From positions 62,001 to 126,000 of the forward strand of contig CAMOUK010000001.1 of assembly GCA_946626535.1 (NCBI GenBank): a stretch of 64,000 nt of DNA, given 5' to 3'. The notes under the pieces are model-generated. The model did not search any database. It was not told where the DNA came from and saw only the letters and a program-made list of their open reading frames with translations. This document shows positions 27,501 to 36,655 of this stretch, in pieces. Position 1 is the first letter of the stretch; each line of letters begins with the position of its first letter. This stretch comes from an uncultured Caryophanales bacterium (GTDB lineage: Bacteria > Bacillota_I > Bacilli_A > Acholeplasmatales > Anaeroplasmataceae). The translations under genes and the position numbers were made by a program.

Positions 27501-28921
27501 ATTTGAACATAATCAAATTCATGTTCTTCCTCACCTGTACCTAATGTAGCTAAGATATCATCAACGAAGCTCTTCTTTACATCTGCAGAGTTTGTAGATG
27601 CTTCAGTAAAATAAATAATTTGATTTGCTACGCTTAAATAGCTTGTCTTAACACCATCAACTGAAGCTACAGAAAGTGCACCATCATAAGTTGCTGGAGA
27701 ACCAACTGTACCAAAATCAGGATTTGATGTTAATGAGTTATTACCATTTTTCTTTGAGCTTTGAGTTGCTGTATTATCATTTGATGCAGCACACATCAAG
27801 CCAATACCAGCTTCTCTAACCTTATCGTAAACAACATTAATAGCTTCCTTATCTACTTCTCTTGTAAAACCACAAGATGAACCTAAAGACATATTAATTA
27901 CGTCTACACCCATAACAACGCAGTCTTCAAGTGCTGCTATTAACCAGCTTTGCTTAGCTCCCTCAGAATGATCTGAGAATACCTTAAATATAGCAAGCTG
28001 TGCATTAGGTGCAACACCTGTAATAGTTTGATCTTTACCAGCGATGATACCAGCAACGTGAGTACCATGCTCTGAATTAATTGGAGCTACGTCAGCATCC
28101 TTATCTGCATAGTCATATGCATAAGGAACCTTTTTATTAACGTATACATCTTCACCAGTTAAGCCACTTGTAAAAGTAGCTGCTGTTGTAGATCCAACTT
28201 TAGTTTTAACATAATCTAATGTGAATGCTTCCTTTGAAGTAATAAAATTATCAGGTGAAAAAGCAGTATGAGTGTAATCTAAACCAGTATCAAGTACTGC
28301 AACAACTACACCATCACCTTGATATTCACAAGAAGATGAATCAAATATACCTGTTTCGTATACATTAACATCATTTGTAACTACTTCAGTTTCACATTTT
28401 TCATATACATCACCTAATATTAAGTTAGCTGTTGGGTAGATTTGAGCTAATCTATCAAAATCCTTAGCCTTAATTTCTACCTCAAAGCCTGCAAGTAATG
28501 TATCGTATGTTTCACCTAAACTATACTTGATTTTTGATTCAGCAAGTAAGCTTAGGTTTTTATTTACAACATTATTAATTCTATTAGCCTTAGCTACACC
28601 AGTAGCTGATGTAGCATAATCGCTCATAGAAAATTTAGAATTTGAATCCTTATATTCATCATATAATGATTTTTCATCTAAAGATACGATAACTGAAATA
28701 AGATCATCATTTTCAATTTGAGATGGTAAAGCATATACCAAATCGTCATTGAAATATTTAGTGATATTATTATCAATTAAGTTTTTTAAATCAGTAATAT
28801 TATTTACTGTATTTTTGTATTCCTTGGTGCTAGCCTTTACATTAGTGCTTCCTAATGAGAATAATGATAAAGTGGCTAAAGCTCCTAAAACAATACCAGA
28901 AGTTCTTTTAATACTCTTCAT
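21509..28921 (-). CDS. Membrane-anchored subtilisin-like protease with LRR (BspA-type) repeats
   Basis: Giant surface protein of 2470 residues. A signal peptide (about 1-30) precedes an S8 protease domain of the cell-envelope/C5a-peptidase type. The triad is visible: D211 in VVAVLDTGLDYTH, H285 in HGTHVAGIIAG and S618 in LSGTSMACPNMAGAA. The oxyanion Asn is about N381. A PA-like insert (about 455-575) separates His and Ser, as in lactocepins. A long beta-sandwich region follows, with at least two Big-like modules (about 1150-1380), then LRR_5 repeats of BspA type at about 1390-2220. The Pro-rich linker and one hydrophobic helix (about 2404-2427) lead to a charged cytoplasmic tail; there is no LPXTG. 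Probable role: cleavage of host or dietary protein near the membrane, supplying the downstream Opp importer. The function is family-based inference. Confidence 0.92.
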   Translation of the reverse strand: MKSIKRTSGIVLGALATLSLFSLGSTNVKASTKEYKNTVNNITDLKNLIDNNITKYFNDDLVYALPSQIENDDLISVIVSLDEKSLYDEYKDSNSKFSMSDYATSATGVAKANRINNVVNKNLSLLAESKIKYSLGETYDTLLAGFEVEIKAKDFDRLAQIYPTANLILGDVYEKCETEVVTNDVNVYETGIFDSSSCEYQGDGVVVAVLDTGLDYTHTAFSPDNFITSKEAFTLDYVKTKVGSTTAATFTSGLTGEDVYVNKKVPYAYDYADKDADVAPINSEHGTHVAGIIAGKDQTITGVAPNAQLAIFKVFSDHSEGAKQSWLIAALEDCVVMGVDVINMSLGSSCGFTREVDKEAINVVYDKVREAGIGLMCAASNDNTATQSSKKNGNNSLTSNPDFGTVGSPATYDGALSVASVDGVKTSYLSVANQIIYFTEASTNSADVKKSFVDDILATLGTGEEEHEFDYVQIPGVGRSSDYPEEDSYYEGKIVLVKRGQTTFEDKVRVALIEKGAAGIIIYNNVSGSISMAVGANIGAVCSLSQDDGEFLISKIDKETKVGKLSIKKSQVAGPFMSDFSSWGPTSDLKIKPEITAHGGQIYSAIPGQGYERLSGTSMACPNMAGAAALIYQYVKYSGVFGTNLSANEVTDIANQLVMSTADIVYDKNGLPSAVRKQGAGLVSIDKSTTSEAYISTYDKNDNKMNKAKFELGDDKNRTGVYEMKFAVNNLTSKAQTYDLSVIALTEGVSTTYTSHGETTVTNQAYKLSGAKVEVVSATGAEVAENSITVSQGSTATISIKVTLSDEDKAYLNKSFENGMYVEGFICLTAKGETKVNLNVPFLGFYGDWTEAPIFDEEYYDTNVDEINAGIDEEDKLMEDAYATRVIGGLYSDYISTLGTYYFVQDPKNTQIAASKDKIAVSNQNIGESGSTISSIRSVNAGLLRNAKNVYVQIVEESTGELVYTKLVTNQRKSSDSGSTIYASSIDIEYDIMKNELRNNTRYICKLTAFIDWEGEQHNKRNTFTFPFYVDFEAPIVTDCVYRTEYDRSSQKTSLYADLYIYDNHYTMGAQIGQITRAPEGSQYTFTMNSFGKYVTPVYSEYNSTSVVTINLTDYIADIKNSCGIKYNTDGSSTVLENTNTFIVNVYDYAMNSATYEISLPDDINYMYFEDDDIKLSPNETLDLTKALKVYPADSWIQTLDFESTDDEIITVVNNVLVAKKNGTGTITAKGYNAEGELITATLNVTVLAPGDEGYVNYSVPEISKFEITGYETVKAYYAVNSSDREIGVTGGKYDFGDTITLSMFPSETVKIEYVLDSYFPNLTDVQFKTSNSKIATVTEDGTITAQVKGNTTVMANVLFDGKTTLYSAKITIKVKEPFDIMSIYLQSYKGLGGTVTIPGDRGITTINQYAFSNYEYVDKDLEAGDVIDEEDPYYIKQMYIGEDTITKVIIPEGVTTINQYAFANLTALEEVVLPSTLTRIGVGAFYNCTALKKINLENVKFINEKAFANCPLEELNFASTVSIGTYAFQNCKLASVVLPACAQSLSEGAFADNELLTSVQFKAKKMKIATNVFGNCKRLASVNINASVIPSGVFAGCTELTDVTFGADVAVIGEGAFSNTNVSAFKVSPKNPYLTLEADGALVLKDNELILSAPNYVGASNTITSTATKIGNGAFTGNKKVFTLVLPNVTEIGDYAFYSCTNLRTVEMPNVEVVGKYAFANTKLTTIGNLEHLTEVGEYAFCYTSLEDLSIKDGVKIGNRAFALNTSLKTITIGNNVEIGEYAFYCPVTNYTYENTESLSHYELYNYDVLDENGDVVKTYTCYRYKMVDGANSALEGLVLGNNVKVGANAFNGNVKLANVTLGENAVIGSQAFYSCSSLNSIDLSNAKSIGDYAFSGARVRDIRALDSSLSYALDYYYENSKEKYTGYIYSCFGPQFTSVDLTNVESVGKGVFAGNNALTTVTLSATMTEIGSQMFANCNNLVTITLNENIKKIGDQAFYLSGIKNIDLTNVEFIGENAFAGTKLEAIEFGTDVVIDNSAFSDCAKLVTVDGSEYIAMLGDYAFYKTSLTSILLDNCSHIGTKAFANSTLEKVVFGEALVSLGENPFAYCPIETFGLEKEVIFNGTVVDVEYENDYKLNDYVFVSSGVLYRVVNNGYELVSYPTNSSFYDYEVLDNTVRISDYAFAASGIENVVLSQNLAAIGAGAFYECDYLLTVTFKSYNAPLLEEEYDASYATPDSLPLSGNIGSYTGLGISKYYMWNAASDMTNFYYGNNFAGYIGKLPYKFIMVKPVNGKNYDSFIFSQYFGTAINGSTAPTSETLNVISLINKLPNTITLDNEALVKAVRQAYDNIALLDQKSLVNNLETLEKAESTIEYLKSQQTPAPQPVEPEVPAENGFAKFMKNNWVGLVIALIILLAAITVVVILLYKLKAYKGEASEKEKEKLEEKKPKEKFEVKENSELDAEEDDK

Positions 28922-28926
28922 TATAA

Positions 28927-31900
28927 CTACTCCTCAACTTCTTCAACTAATGTAAAAACAGCCTTACCTTCAACTATCTTTAATGTATATTTCATCTTTT
29001 CAGAAATAACTAATGTATAAGTTCCTGTTGCCTCATCATAAGTTGTTTCCTTAACTAAATATCTACTTCCATTTAGAGAAATAACAACTGCCTTATTATC
29101 AACCATATCAACATAGTTCTTAGCATCTGCATCATAATAAGTTGTTGCAGACTTAACTTCTACTGATAATTCTTTATATGGTTTAACAACATTCTCTTCT
29201 GTAACTGTATCATCTTCAATGAAGTTTATTACATAATAAGTTGTTGATGTAATCACTTCATTATCATCCTTTGTTCTTGAAACAAAATCATAGAAGCCAT
29301 CATTATTCTTAAAGAATAAATCTCTAGTTATTTCCTCATCATTCTTAAATAATGTTACTGAGAAGAATGTACCAGGTGCATATGAAGTATCAGTTACTAG
29401 CATTCTTTCAACATTTGCCTTATATTCACCAAATGTTAATGTTTCTTCTCTTGTAATAGCATATAATCTATATCCATATTGACCAAATTGTTGATGAGCT
29501 TGAATTAAGAAATATAAATGATATTTATAGCCATCAGTAGAATTTAAAACAATGTGATATAAACCATTTGTTTGTTTTTCATAAGCAACCTTTTCAATCG
29601 CTAAAGATTCACCATTTAAATCAAATGCCTTAGTTCCTTCATAGAATTCAACCATTGCATAATTTTCAACTTCTTTACCTTCAGAATCAAATTCCTTACA
29701 AATACTAATTAAACCTAAGTTATTTTTATATAAGCTTAATACTTGAGAACCATAGAACATATACATGTAATATAGGTTATCCATATAAGCATATGGCTTA
29801 TAGCTATTGATATATCTCATTCTTGTAACTTCATATGTTGAATTAGTTGAGCCATCCTCATTCTTACCTGTAAATGTTGCTTTTATATCCCATCTATAAG
29901 CACCTAAAGTTACATAGAATTCATATTCGTCAGCATCATTTAATTCTCTTGTTACTGTACAAGAATATGCCTTTTCATTAATTACAACACTACCTGAAAC
30001 ACTGAATGTATCAGAACCAGAAGGTGTGAATGTTAATGATTCAAGTGGTGCATATAAATCTTCTTCTTCAGCAGACTGAGCAGTTTGAACTAATACTGGA
30101 TATAAGTTCTTAGTTGCTTCTACTCTTGTGAATTTAATAGCATAACCATCATTCATATAATATGTCTTGCTATCATATTCCTTTTGATCTTCAAATTTAC
30201 CAAAATTATCTTCTACAAATCCATACTTATTAGCATTATCATCAGTTGCATCTTGATGATAAATTAATACATCACCATTTTCAGTAATTGTATAATAATA
30301 TCTTGTTTCATTGTTGAAGATTGCAAAGCCATATTGAGAGAATAATAGTGACTTTAAATCTGAAGTATAATATCCTCTTGCGATGAAATTAGCTTCAACA
30401 ATAGTCTTATTTTCTACATTATATGTAAAGATATTAGCATCAGTGCTTTCATCATTTACATAATATAATAAGTTTTCAGTAATTAATTTATATGTACCTT
30501 CTTCAGTTTGACCTTTAGAATTTGTCTTAGATGCATTACCTTTAGCATCTAATTTTAATATTGACCAATCCTTTGAATTTACAAAGATATTTACTGCTTC
30601 ACTATGATCAATAATAAATACGTTATAAGAAGTATCCTCATATTTATATACATCTAAATAGCCGATATAAGCCTTTTGTTCATCTGCCTCTTTATAAGTT
30701 ATAGTGTATAGTCCATCGACATCTCTATAAGCTGCATTTGAATCAATTACAACTCTTTCACTTTCACCTAAATCATTCTTTTTTGTTGTGAATAATTCAG
30801 CTTTTCCATAACCATTAAGAGTAATATAGATTCCTGGAACACCTTGATTATCTTGAAGAATATATGTTCCATATTCCATACCTCTAACAGTAAATGACTT
30901 ATTAGCCTTAATATCGAAATAGAAAGTTTCACCATCAGATGTAAATAGTTGCATTACATTTTCTTCTGCAAAGGCATAAATACCACTATAAACCTCACCA
31001 TTTGAGTTTGTATATGAAGCATAGTAACCAAAACCATCAATTTCAATTAAACCATCATTTGATTGATATTCATTAGCATAAGTCTCATTTTTAGGGAATA
31101 CATAAGCTCCAGATTTTGTTTGAATCATAATATATTCAAATGTTTTTTCTGTAGCTTCAAATTTATAAATAGTTAAACCTTGCTTTGTAGTCTTATCAGT
31201 CTTACTAACCTTTCCTACAATAGTCTTTTTAACTTCCTCTTCATTTTCTTTTTCATAATATGTATATGTACCATTACCTAAGCCATCTAAAGCTATATAA
31301 AGCTTTTGATTAGATTTACCATCTTCAATAACAACATATGCGTTAAATGGAGCATGCTCTAACATCTTAAATGTATGTTCAGTCTCATCTAAAATTACAT
31401 ATATAGCACCATTACTTAATGTAATAGTAGTAATACCATTTGTTGCTGTCTTATATGTACCAGTTACAAGCATACCCTTACCAGAATAAATAGCTAAGCC
31501 TGCAACAAGAGTAATCTTTCCATCATTTTCTGATGTATATAAAACAGTATTATCAGTTGTTGTATCATCAGTTAATGTTGTTTCAAGCCAGTAGTTAACT
31601 GAATATGAAGTAGATGTTGAATCTAAATTAAATACAAATGATTTAATTGTAGATAAATCAATTGGAGTTGTTGCTGCTTCATTTTCAAATGATTCTTCCT
31701 TAACAAATGTATATAATTTAGTTTCTTCATCATATACATATTCTCCGCTATATACCTTTTGATATACCTTAGCTGATGTATAACCATATACATTAGCCTT
31801 ACCTTCTTCTTCATCATTTATAACGATTAATGGTGCGTAGAATGTACCATTTGCATCCTTATAATAATATTCAGCATAGCCTTCTAGCTTTGGTGTAAAT

Positions 31901-33864
31901 ACATATTTATCAACTGTATTTTCGCTATCTTCTACACCCTCTTCAGTTGAAGGAACAATAACTGTTTCCTTTTCAACCTTAGTTAAGAAAGTATAATTCT
32001 TACCATTCTTAGTAAATGTAATTATATAACCGCCAAATGCTGATGATTTTGCAGTGTAGTAGCCAGAAACTGTTGTGTTGTCTTTAGTATATACTGCCTC
32101 ACCTAAGCCATTTAAAACTAATGTTGAACCATCTAGAGCAGTAAATGTCTTATCTAGTGCTGCATCATATGGCATATAAGCATTTTGACCATTAATTGTT
32201 ATAAGCTTTGCAGTCATTAATTGTTGACCATTTGAATTAGAAATAGTCAATAATTTAGTTTCAGAATCTAAAGTATAATAATAAGTTGCAGTACCATCAC
32301 CAGTATTCATTAATAATGTACCAAATCCTGATAACATTACTTGGTATGCACCTGTATAATAGGTTAGATTTGAATTATAGATTGCTCCTCTAACAAGCAT
32401 ACCTAATTCTGCTTCTTCATCATTTCTTAATTGGAATGCATCAACTCTAGAATTATTGCTTGTAACCTTACCAAGCATTAAAGTTAATGTCTTACCTGCT
32501 AAATCACCTTCAGTAAATGTCGCAATATAACGATCATTTTCATCAATTGTATAAGTACCTTTTGAAGATGATGTAACACCATCAGTAACTACTGTATAAG
32601 TTATACCATTATATAAATCAAAGAAAATCTTTGTATTATCGTCTAATCCTTTACCAACCTTATATAAAGATGCTGAATATTCATCTCTTGCAGTCTCTAA
32701 GTAAGCGAATGTTCCATCATCAAATATTTTACCTTCTAAATTTTCGTTATTGTTATAGAAAATAAATTCTTTTTGATTTTTGAAATATTCACCGACAAAA
32801 TAAACGCCATCTCTACATAAATAAACTGTTTCATCATCAGCAACAAAGATGTAATCATCGCCGCCGAACATATCTCTATAGCCTTTATTCCATACTGCAT
32901 ATAAAGAAACATTCTTGTTAGTTGAAACCTTTGCCTTTTCTACTTCTACTGTTTCTCCATTTAAAGCTTTATTGTCGATGTAGTGAGCATCATAAACAAC
33001 TTCGCCATCTGGAGTATAAGAATATCCAGCAAGATAGTAGCCATCAATTTCAAATTCTGAATCAACTAATTCTTTTTCTTCTCCGTAAGAAACAGTAAAA
33101 GTTTTAGTTACTTCAGAATCACCATTAGGATAATTACTTCTTAAAGTTACTGTATATTGATCTCTATTTAAATATACATTTAAAACATTAGCCTCAGTAG
33201 CTGAAATTGTGATTTTATCAACTGAATCAGCCTTTTCAACTACACTAAAGCCTTCCACATCAGTATCAGCTTCAACTTTAGCTCCAACATAAGCATATGC
33301 CTTAGTTTCAGTCTTTTCATATTCCTCTGAATTTAGCTTTTGTTTATACGTATTTAATGTATACTCAGCTTTATATCTAGCTACTAAAGTCATATCCTTA
33401 GTAACCTTTAATGTATCAGCAATCTCTACATTATTATAGAACCAATTACCAAACTTAAGATTTGATTTAGTTGGAACATAATCTTCTACTAATGTTTTTA
33501 CTAAATCGCCTTCTTTAGCTGTAATTGTAGTGCTAGCTAAAGAACCACCATCAGCATTTAAAGTAATAGTATAAATCTTAACCCACTTAGCATATAATGT
33601 TACACTTTCATTTACAGTAATTTTAGTTACCTTTTCACCTGTAAATGATGAGTTAGTATACCAACCTTCAAATGAATAGCCATCTCGCTTTACATCTGTT
33701 GGAAGTTCATATTCCTTTCCTTGTTCAACTGAGGCTGTATCAATTGTAATTCCACCTAAAGTATCAAATGATACCTCAAATTTACCCTTACAGCTTGATA
33801 AAGATAACATCAATACTAATGCTGCAAGTAAGCCTCCAATACCTAATTTACTTTTCTTTCCCAT
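28927..33864 (-). CDS. Giant surface lipoprotein with InlB-type and unclassified repeats
   Basis: Lipoprotein of 1645 residues; the lipobox is LSLSSCKG. Near the N terminus there are two InlB B-repeat-like modules (SFDTLGGITIDTASVEQG to SVTLYAKW, and ITLNADGGSLASTTITAKEG), then a related segment ending NVSLYAVWNKGYRD. The rest is beta-rich, dominated by Tyr, Thr, Asp and Lys. It contains recurring motifs of the form hydrophobic-(D/N/S)-G-(L/F/Y)-G followed by an aromatic strand, which I do not recognise as a named domain. No membrane helix is present beyond the signal. The ATG at 33864 has AGGAGG six bases upstream; an earlier start at 33891 would overlap the preceding gene. It ends five bases before the protease gene. 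Likely role: extended surface adhesin or binding protein. Confidence 0.8.
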   Translation of the reverse strand: MGKKSKLGIGGLLAALVLMLSLSSCKGKFEVSFDTLGGITIDTASVEQGKEYELPTDVKRDGYSFEGWYTNSSFTGEKVTKITVNESVTLYAKWVKIYTITLNADGGSLASTTITAKEGDLVKTLVEDYVPTKSNLKFGNWFYNNVEIADTLKVTKDMTLVARYKAEYTLNTYKQKLNSEEYEKTETKAYAYVGAKVEADTDVEGFSVVEKADSVDKITISATEANVLNVYLNRDQYTVTLRSNYPNGDSEVTKTFTVSYGEEKELVDSEFEIDGYYLAGYSYTPDGEVVYDAHYIDNKALNGETVEVEKAKVSTNKNVSLYAVWNKGYRDMFGGDDYIFVADDETVYLCRDGVYFVGEYFKNQKEFIFYNNNENLEGKIFDDGTFAYLETARDEYSASLYKVGKGLDDNTKIFFDLYNGITYTVVTDGVTSSSKGTYTIDENDRYIATFTEGDLAGKTLTLMLGKVTSNNSRVDAFQLRNDEEAELGMLVRGAIYNSNLTYYTGAYQVMLSGFGTLLMNTGDGTATYYYTLDSETKLLTISNSNGQQLMTAKLITINGQNAYMPYDAALDKTFTALDGSTLVLNGLGEAVYTKDNTTVSGYYTAKSSAFGGYIITFTKNGKNYTFLTKVEKETVIVPSTEEGVEDSENTVDKYVFTPKLEGYAEYYYKDANGTFYAPLIVINDEEEGKANVYGYTSAKVYQKVYSGEYVYDEETKLYTFVKEESFENEAATTPIDLSTIKSFVFNLDSTSTSYSVNYWLETTLTDDTTTDNTVLYTSENDGKITLVAGLAIYSGKGMLVTGTYKTATNGITTITLSNGAIYVILDETEHTFKMLEHAPFNAYVVIEDGKSNQKLYIALDGLGNGTYTYYEKENEEEVKKTIVGKVSKTDKTTKQGLTIYKFEATEKTFEYIMIQTKSGAYVFPKNETYANEYQSNDGLIEIDGFGYYASYTNSNGEVYSGIYAFAEENVMQLFTSDGETFYFDIKANKSFTVRGMEYGTYILQDNQGVPGIYITLNGYGKAELFTTKKNDLGESERVVIDSNAAYRDVDGLYTITYKEADEQKAYIGYLDVYKYEDTSYNVFIIDHSEAVNIFVNSKDWSILKLDAKGNASKTNSKGQTEEGTYKLITENLLYYVNDESTDANIFTYNVENKTIVEANFIARGYYTSDLKSLLFSQYGFAIFNNETRYYYTITENGDVLIYHQDATDDNANKYGFVEDNFGKFEDQKEYDSKTYYMNDGYAIKFTRVEATKNLYPVLVQTAQSAEEEDLYAPLESLTFTPSGSDTFSVSGSVVINEKAYSCTVTRELNDADEYEFYVTLGAYRWDIKATFTGKNEDGSTNSTYEVTRMRYINSYKPYAYMDNLYYMYMFYGSQVLSLYKNNLGLISICKEFDSEGKEVENYAMVEFYEGTKAFDLNGESLAIEKVAYEKQTNGLYHIVLNSTDGYKYHLYFLIQAHQQFGQYGYRLYAITREETLTFGEYKANVERMLVTDTSYAPGTFFSVTLFKNDEEITRDLFFKNNDGFYDFVSRTKDDNEVITSTTYYVINFIEDDTVTEENVVKPYKELSVEVKSATTYYDADAKNYVDMVDNKAVVISLNGSRYLVKETTYDEATGTYTLVISEKMKYTLKIVEGKAVFTLVEEVEE

Positions 33865-33874
33865 AATAATCCTC

Positions 33875-36646
33875 CTATTCATATATAGCATATAGCTTTA
33901 AAGATCCTTCAAGCTCTAATGCGACAATATCTTCCATGCTATATATCTTATTTTCATCATCTCTCCAGCCTGAGAAATTAACTGCTGGAGCTGATATACC
34001 GCCTGTGGCGTTTTTATTAATTAATAAATCTTTTGAAACAACAACTGAAGCAACCTTACCATCAGCATTAAATTCTACCCCATAGAACATAGTTCTACGT
34101 GATGAATTAAATCTTGCATGCCAATTTGGAAGTATTGCACTTGCATCTGTATAGAATGTAGCTTGTTTACAACCATAAAATGCATGTTGGCCAATTTCTG
34201 TTATTGTTTTTGGCAATATGATTGTCTTTACTTTTTCAAGTCCTTTAAATGCATAATTACCAATAGATTTTAAATTAGTATTTAACTTTAATTCTTCAAT
34301 GTTTTTATCATTATAGAATGCATAATCTGCTATCTCTTCTACATTTTCACCAAGTGATAATGTAGTTACAGCCTTACAACCATAAAATGCTTTTCTACCA
34401 ATTATTTTAACACTATCAGGAATTGTAATTTCAGTTAACGCTTCACAACCATAGAAAGATGCCTCTAATATTTCTTCAATTCCTGTACCAATTGTTAATG
34501 TTTTAGCAGCAATATTCTTAAAGAATGCTCTTTTACCAATGTATTTTACATTATTTGGTATATTTATTTCTAAAATATTAACACAATTATAAAACGCTGT
34601 ATCAGAAATTGTTTCTAACTTAGTACCAAATGATACATTTTGTAAATTTGTACAATTATTAAATGCACTATAGCCTATATAACTAACATTAGTACCGTCT
34701 AATTCTATATTTTCGAGTAATGAGCATTTGTAGAATGCATATTTACCAATAGATTTAACTGTTCTAGGGAATGTAACCTTTACCAAACTTGAACAACCAT
34801 AGAACGTGTAATCATTAATTTCTGTTAAATTTCTATTAAGTGATACATTAGCTAAATTTTCACATTTATAAAACGCACCTTCACCAATGTACTTACAATT
34901 AGCTAAACCTTGGATTGAAGTAAGCGATGTTGCATCACTAAATGCATAATCTGCGATACCTGCAGCCTTAGATGTATCAAATGTTAGCTCTATACTACCT
35001 AATTTATCTTCTTTATATCCTACTACCCAATTAGCCGCATATACTATATTACCACCATCACGAGGGGTATTCCATAATTTAGTATTATAGAATGCATAAG
35101 CACCAATTCTTTTAACTGTATCAGGTATCCATGCATAAGATGATAATGAATTATTATCTAACTGAGTATTACTCATAAATGCATAAGCACCAATTTCTTC
35201 TAAACCTGATCCAAATTGCACATTAGTTAAATTACAATTTGCAAAGGCATTATCACCTATAGTTTTTAAAGAATTTTCAGATGTTGTAAATTTCCATAAG
35301 TTAGTACAACCATTAAATGCATATTTATCAATATATTTTAATGATGTTGGAGTAGTTACAGTATTTATATTACTATTGCTATGAAAAACTTGATTTGCAA
35401 TACCTATTGTACCTTCTTTAAAGGTACTTGAATTAATATTTTTTAATTCCTCTGACCTATTTCTATTATAGCCAATAACCCATTTATCGGCATATATTAA
35501 TAAATCTTCTGCCAAATATTGATCAGTATATAATTTAGTTCTAGCAAATGCTAAATCACCTACAGCCGTTACGCTATCTGGAATAGTAACTGTTTCAAGC
35601 GCTTCAGCTTCATAGAAACAACTACTTGATACAGATTCTAATCCATCTGGTAAATCAATATTTACTAATGAAATACAATTTTCGAAAGCTGACATTCCTA
35701 TTGTTTTTAAATTCTTTTGTTCACTAAAATGAATTTCAGTTAACGCTGTACAAGATTTAAATGCATTTGAACCAATACTTTCTAATTTATCACCAAATGT
35801 AACCTTTTCTAAAGATGAACATGCTGCAAAAGCATCACTTTTAATATTTAGAACTGAGTTTGGAATTACAATTTCTTTTATACTTGAACAGTCTTGGAAA
35901 CAAGATTCACCTATTTCTTCAATAGTATCAGGTAATTCAACTTTTTCTAAGCCTCTACAATAAGCAAATGTATAATCAGGTAAAGTAGTTAATGATTTCG
36001 GAATTTTTATACTTGTCAAAGCTCTACATCTTTGGAATACTGATTCACCTATTTCTCTAACTGATTCTGGTAAAACAATATTTGCTAACTTTGGACAATT
36101 ATAGAATGCATTATCACCAATCTTTTCAACATTAGCTCCTATTGTTATACCTTCAACCTTTGTACTTCCCTTAAAAGCAGACTCAGCAATTTGAGTTACA
36201 GCTTTAGTTCTATAATAATCTTCAATGACAAAAGTACCATTTGCTTTTCCAACTTTAGTAATAGCATATTCACTATTATTATTTATCAAAGTGTAAACAC
36301 AACCTGTTTCATAATATTTATGAAAGTGGATTGCTTCTGAAAAGTCTGAATCCTTAGCCTTTGTTCCAGATATTGCAGATATTGAAATATCGTAGTCTCC
36401 TTCTTTTAAATTATCAAGGCTATATAATACTTTTCTTGTTTGAGCTATTTCTTCAGTACCATCATCGATATATTTAAACTTTATATCGTAACTTCTAGCA
36501 TCATTTACCTTATCCCATATTAAATTGTTGTTTTCATCAATTTGAATGTTAGTAGGACTAGCAATTTTATTTGAATTACAAGAAGTCAAATAAATGCTAA
36601 AGAAAATACAAACAATCACAATGAATAAATAATGAATTTTTTTCAT
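33875..36646 (-). CDS. BspA-type leucine-rich repeat lipoprotein
   Basis: Surface lipoprotein of 923 residues: hydrophobic signal and lipobox YLTSCNSN, then a short Fn3-like segment (about 30-110: NLIWDKVNDARSYDIKFKYI). The bulk consists of LRR_5 repeats of the Treponema/BspA type, with recurring units such as IGDNAFYNCPKLANIVLPES. The spacing is about 23 residues and there are some 30 units by length. A short InlB-like tail (NFSGWRDDENKIYSMEDIVA then LKLYAIYE) closes the protein. BspA-like proteins bind host or bacterial surface proteins in several mouth and gut species; the ligand is unknown here. It begins ten bases after the VWA gene and is followed by the 1645-residue lipoprotein. Confidence 0.9.
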   Translation of the reverse strand: MKKIHYLFIVIVCIFFSIYLTSCNSNKIASPTNIQIDENNNLIWDKVNDARSYDIKFKYIDDGTEEIAQTRKVLYSLDNLKEGDYDISISAISGTKAKDSDFSEAIHFHKYYETGCVYTLINNNSEYAITKVGKANGTFVIEDYYRTKAVTQIAESAFKGSTKVEGITIGANVEKIGDNAFYNCPKLANIVLPESVREIGESVFQRCRALTSIKIPKSLTTLPDYTFAYCRGLEKVELPDTIEEIGESCFQDCSSIKEIVIPNSVLNIKSDAFAACSSLEKVTFGDKLESIGSNAFKSCTALTEIHFSEQKNLKTIGMSAFENCISLVNIDLPDGLESVSSSCFYEAEALETVTIPDSVTAVGDLAFARTKLYTDQYLAEDLLIYADKWVIGYNRNRSEELKNINSSTFKEGTIGIANQVFHSNSNINTVTTPTSLKYIDKYAFNGCTNLWKFTTSENSLKTIGDNAFANCNLTNVQFGSGLEEIGAYAFMSNTQLDNNSLSSYAWIPDTVKRIGAYAFYNTKLWNTPRDGGNIVYAANWVVGYKEDKLGSIELTFDTSKAAGIADYAFSDATSLTSIQGLANCKYIGEGAFYKCENLANVSLNRNLTEINDYTFYGCSSLVKVTFPRTVKSIGKYAFYKCSLLENIELDGTNVSYIGYSAFNNCTNLQNVSFGTKLETISDTAFYNCVNILEINIPNNVKYIGKRAFFKNIAAKTLTIGTGIEEILEASFYGCEALTEITIPDSVKIIGRKAFYGCKAVTTLSLGENVEEIADYAFYNDKNIEELKLNTNLKSIGNYAFKGLEKVKTIILPKTITEIGQHAFYGCKQATFYTDASAILPNWHARFNSSRRTMFYGVEFNADGKVASVVVSKDLLINKNATGGISAPAVNFSGWRDDENKIYSMEDIVALELEGSLKLYAIYE

Positions 36647-36655
36647 GCTACACCA

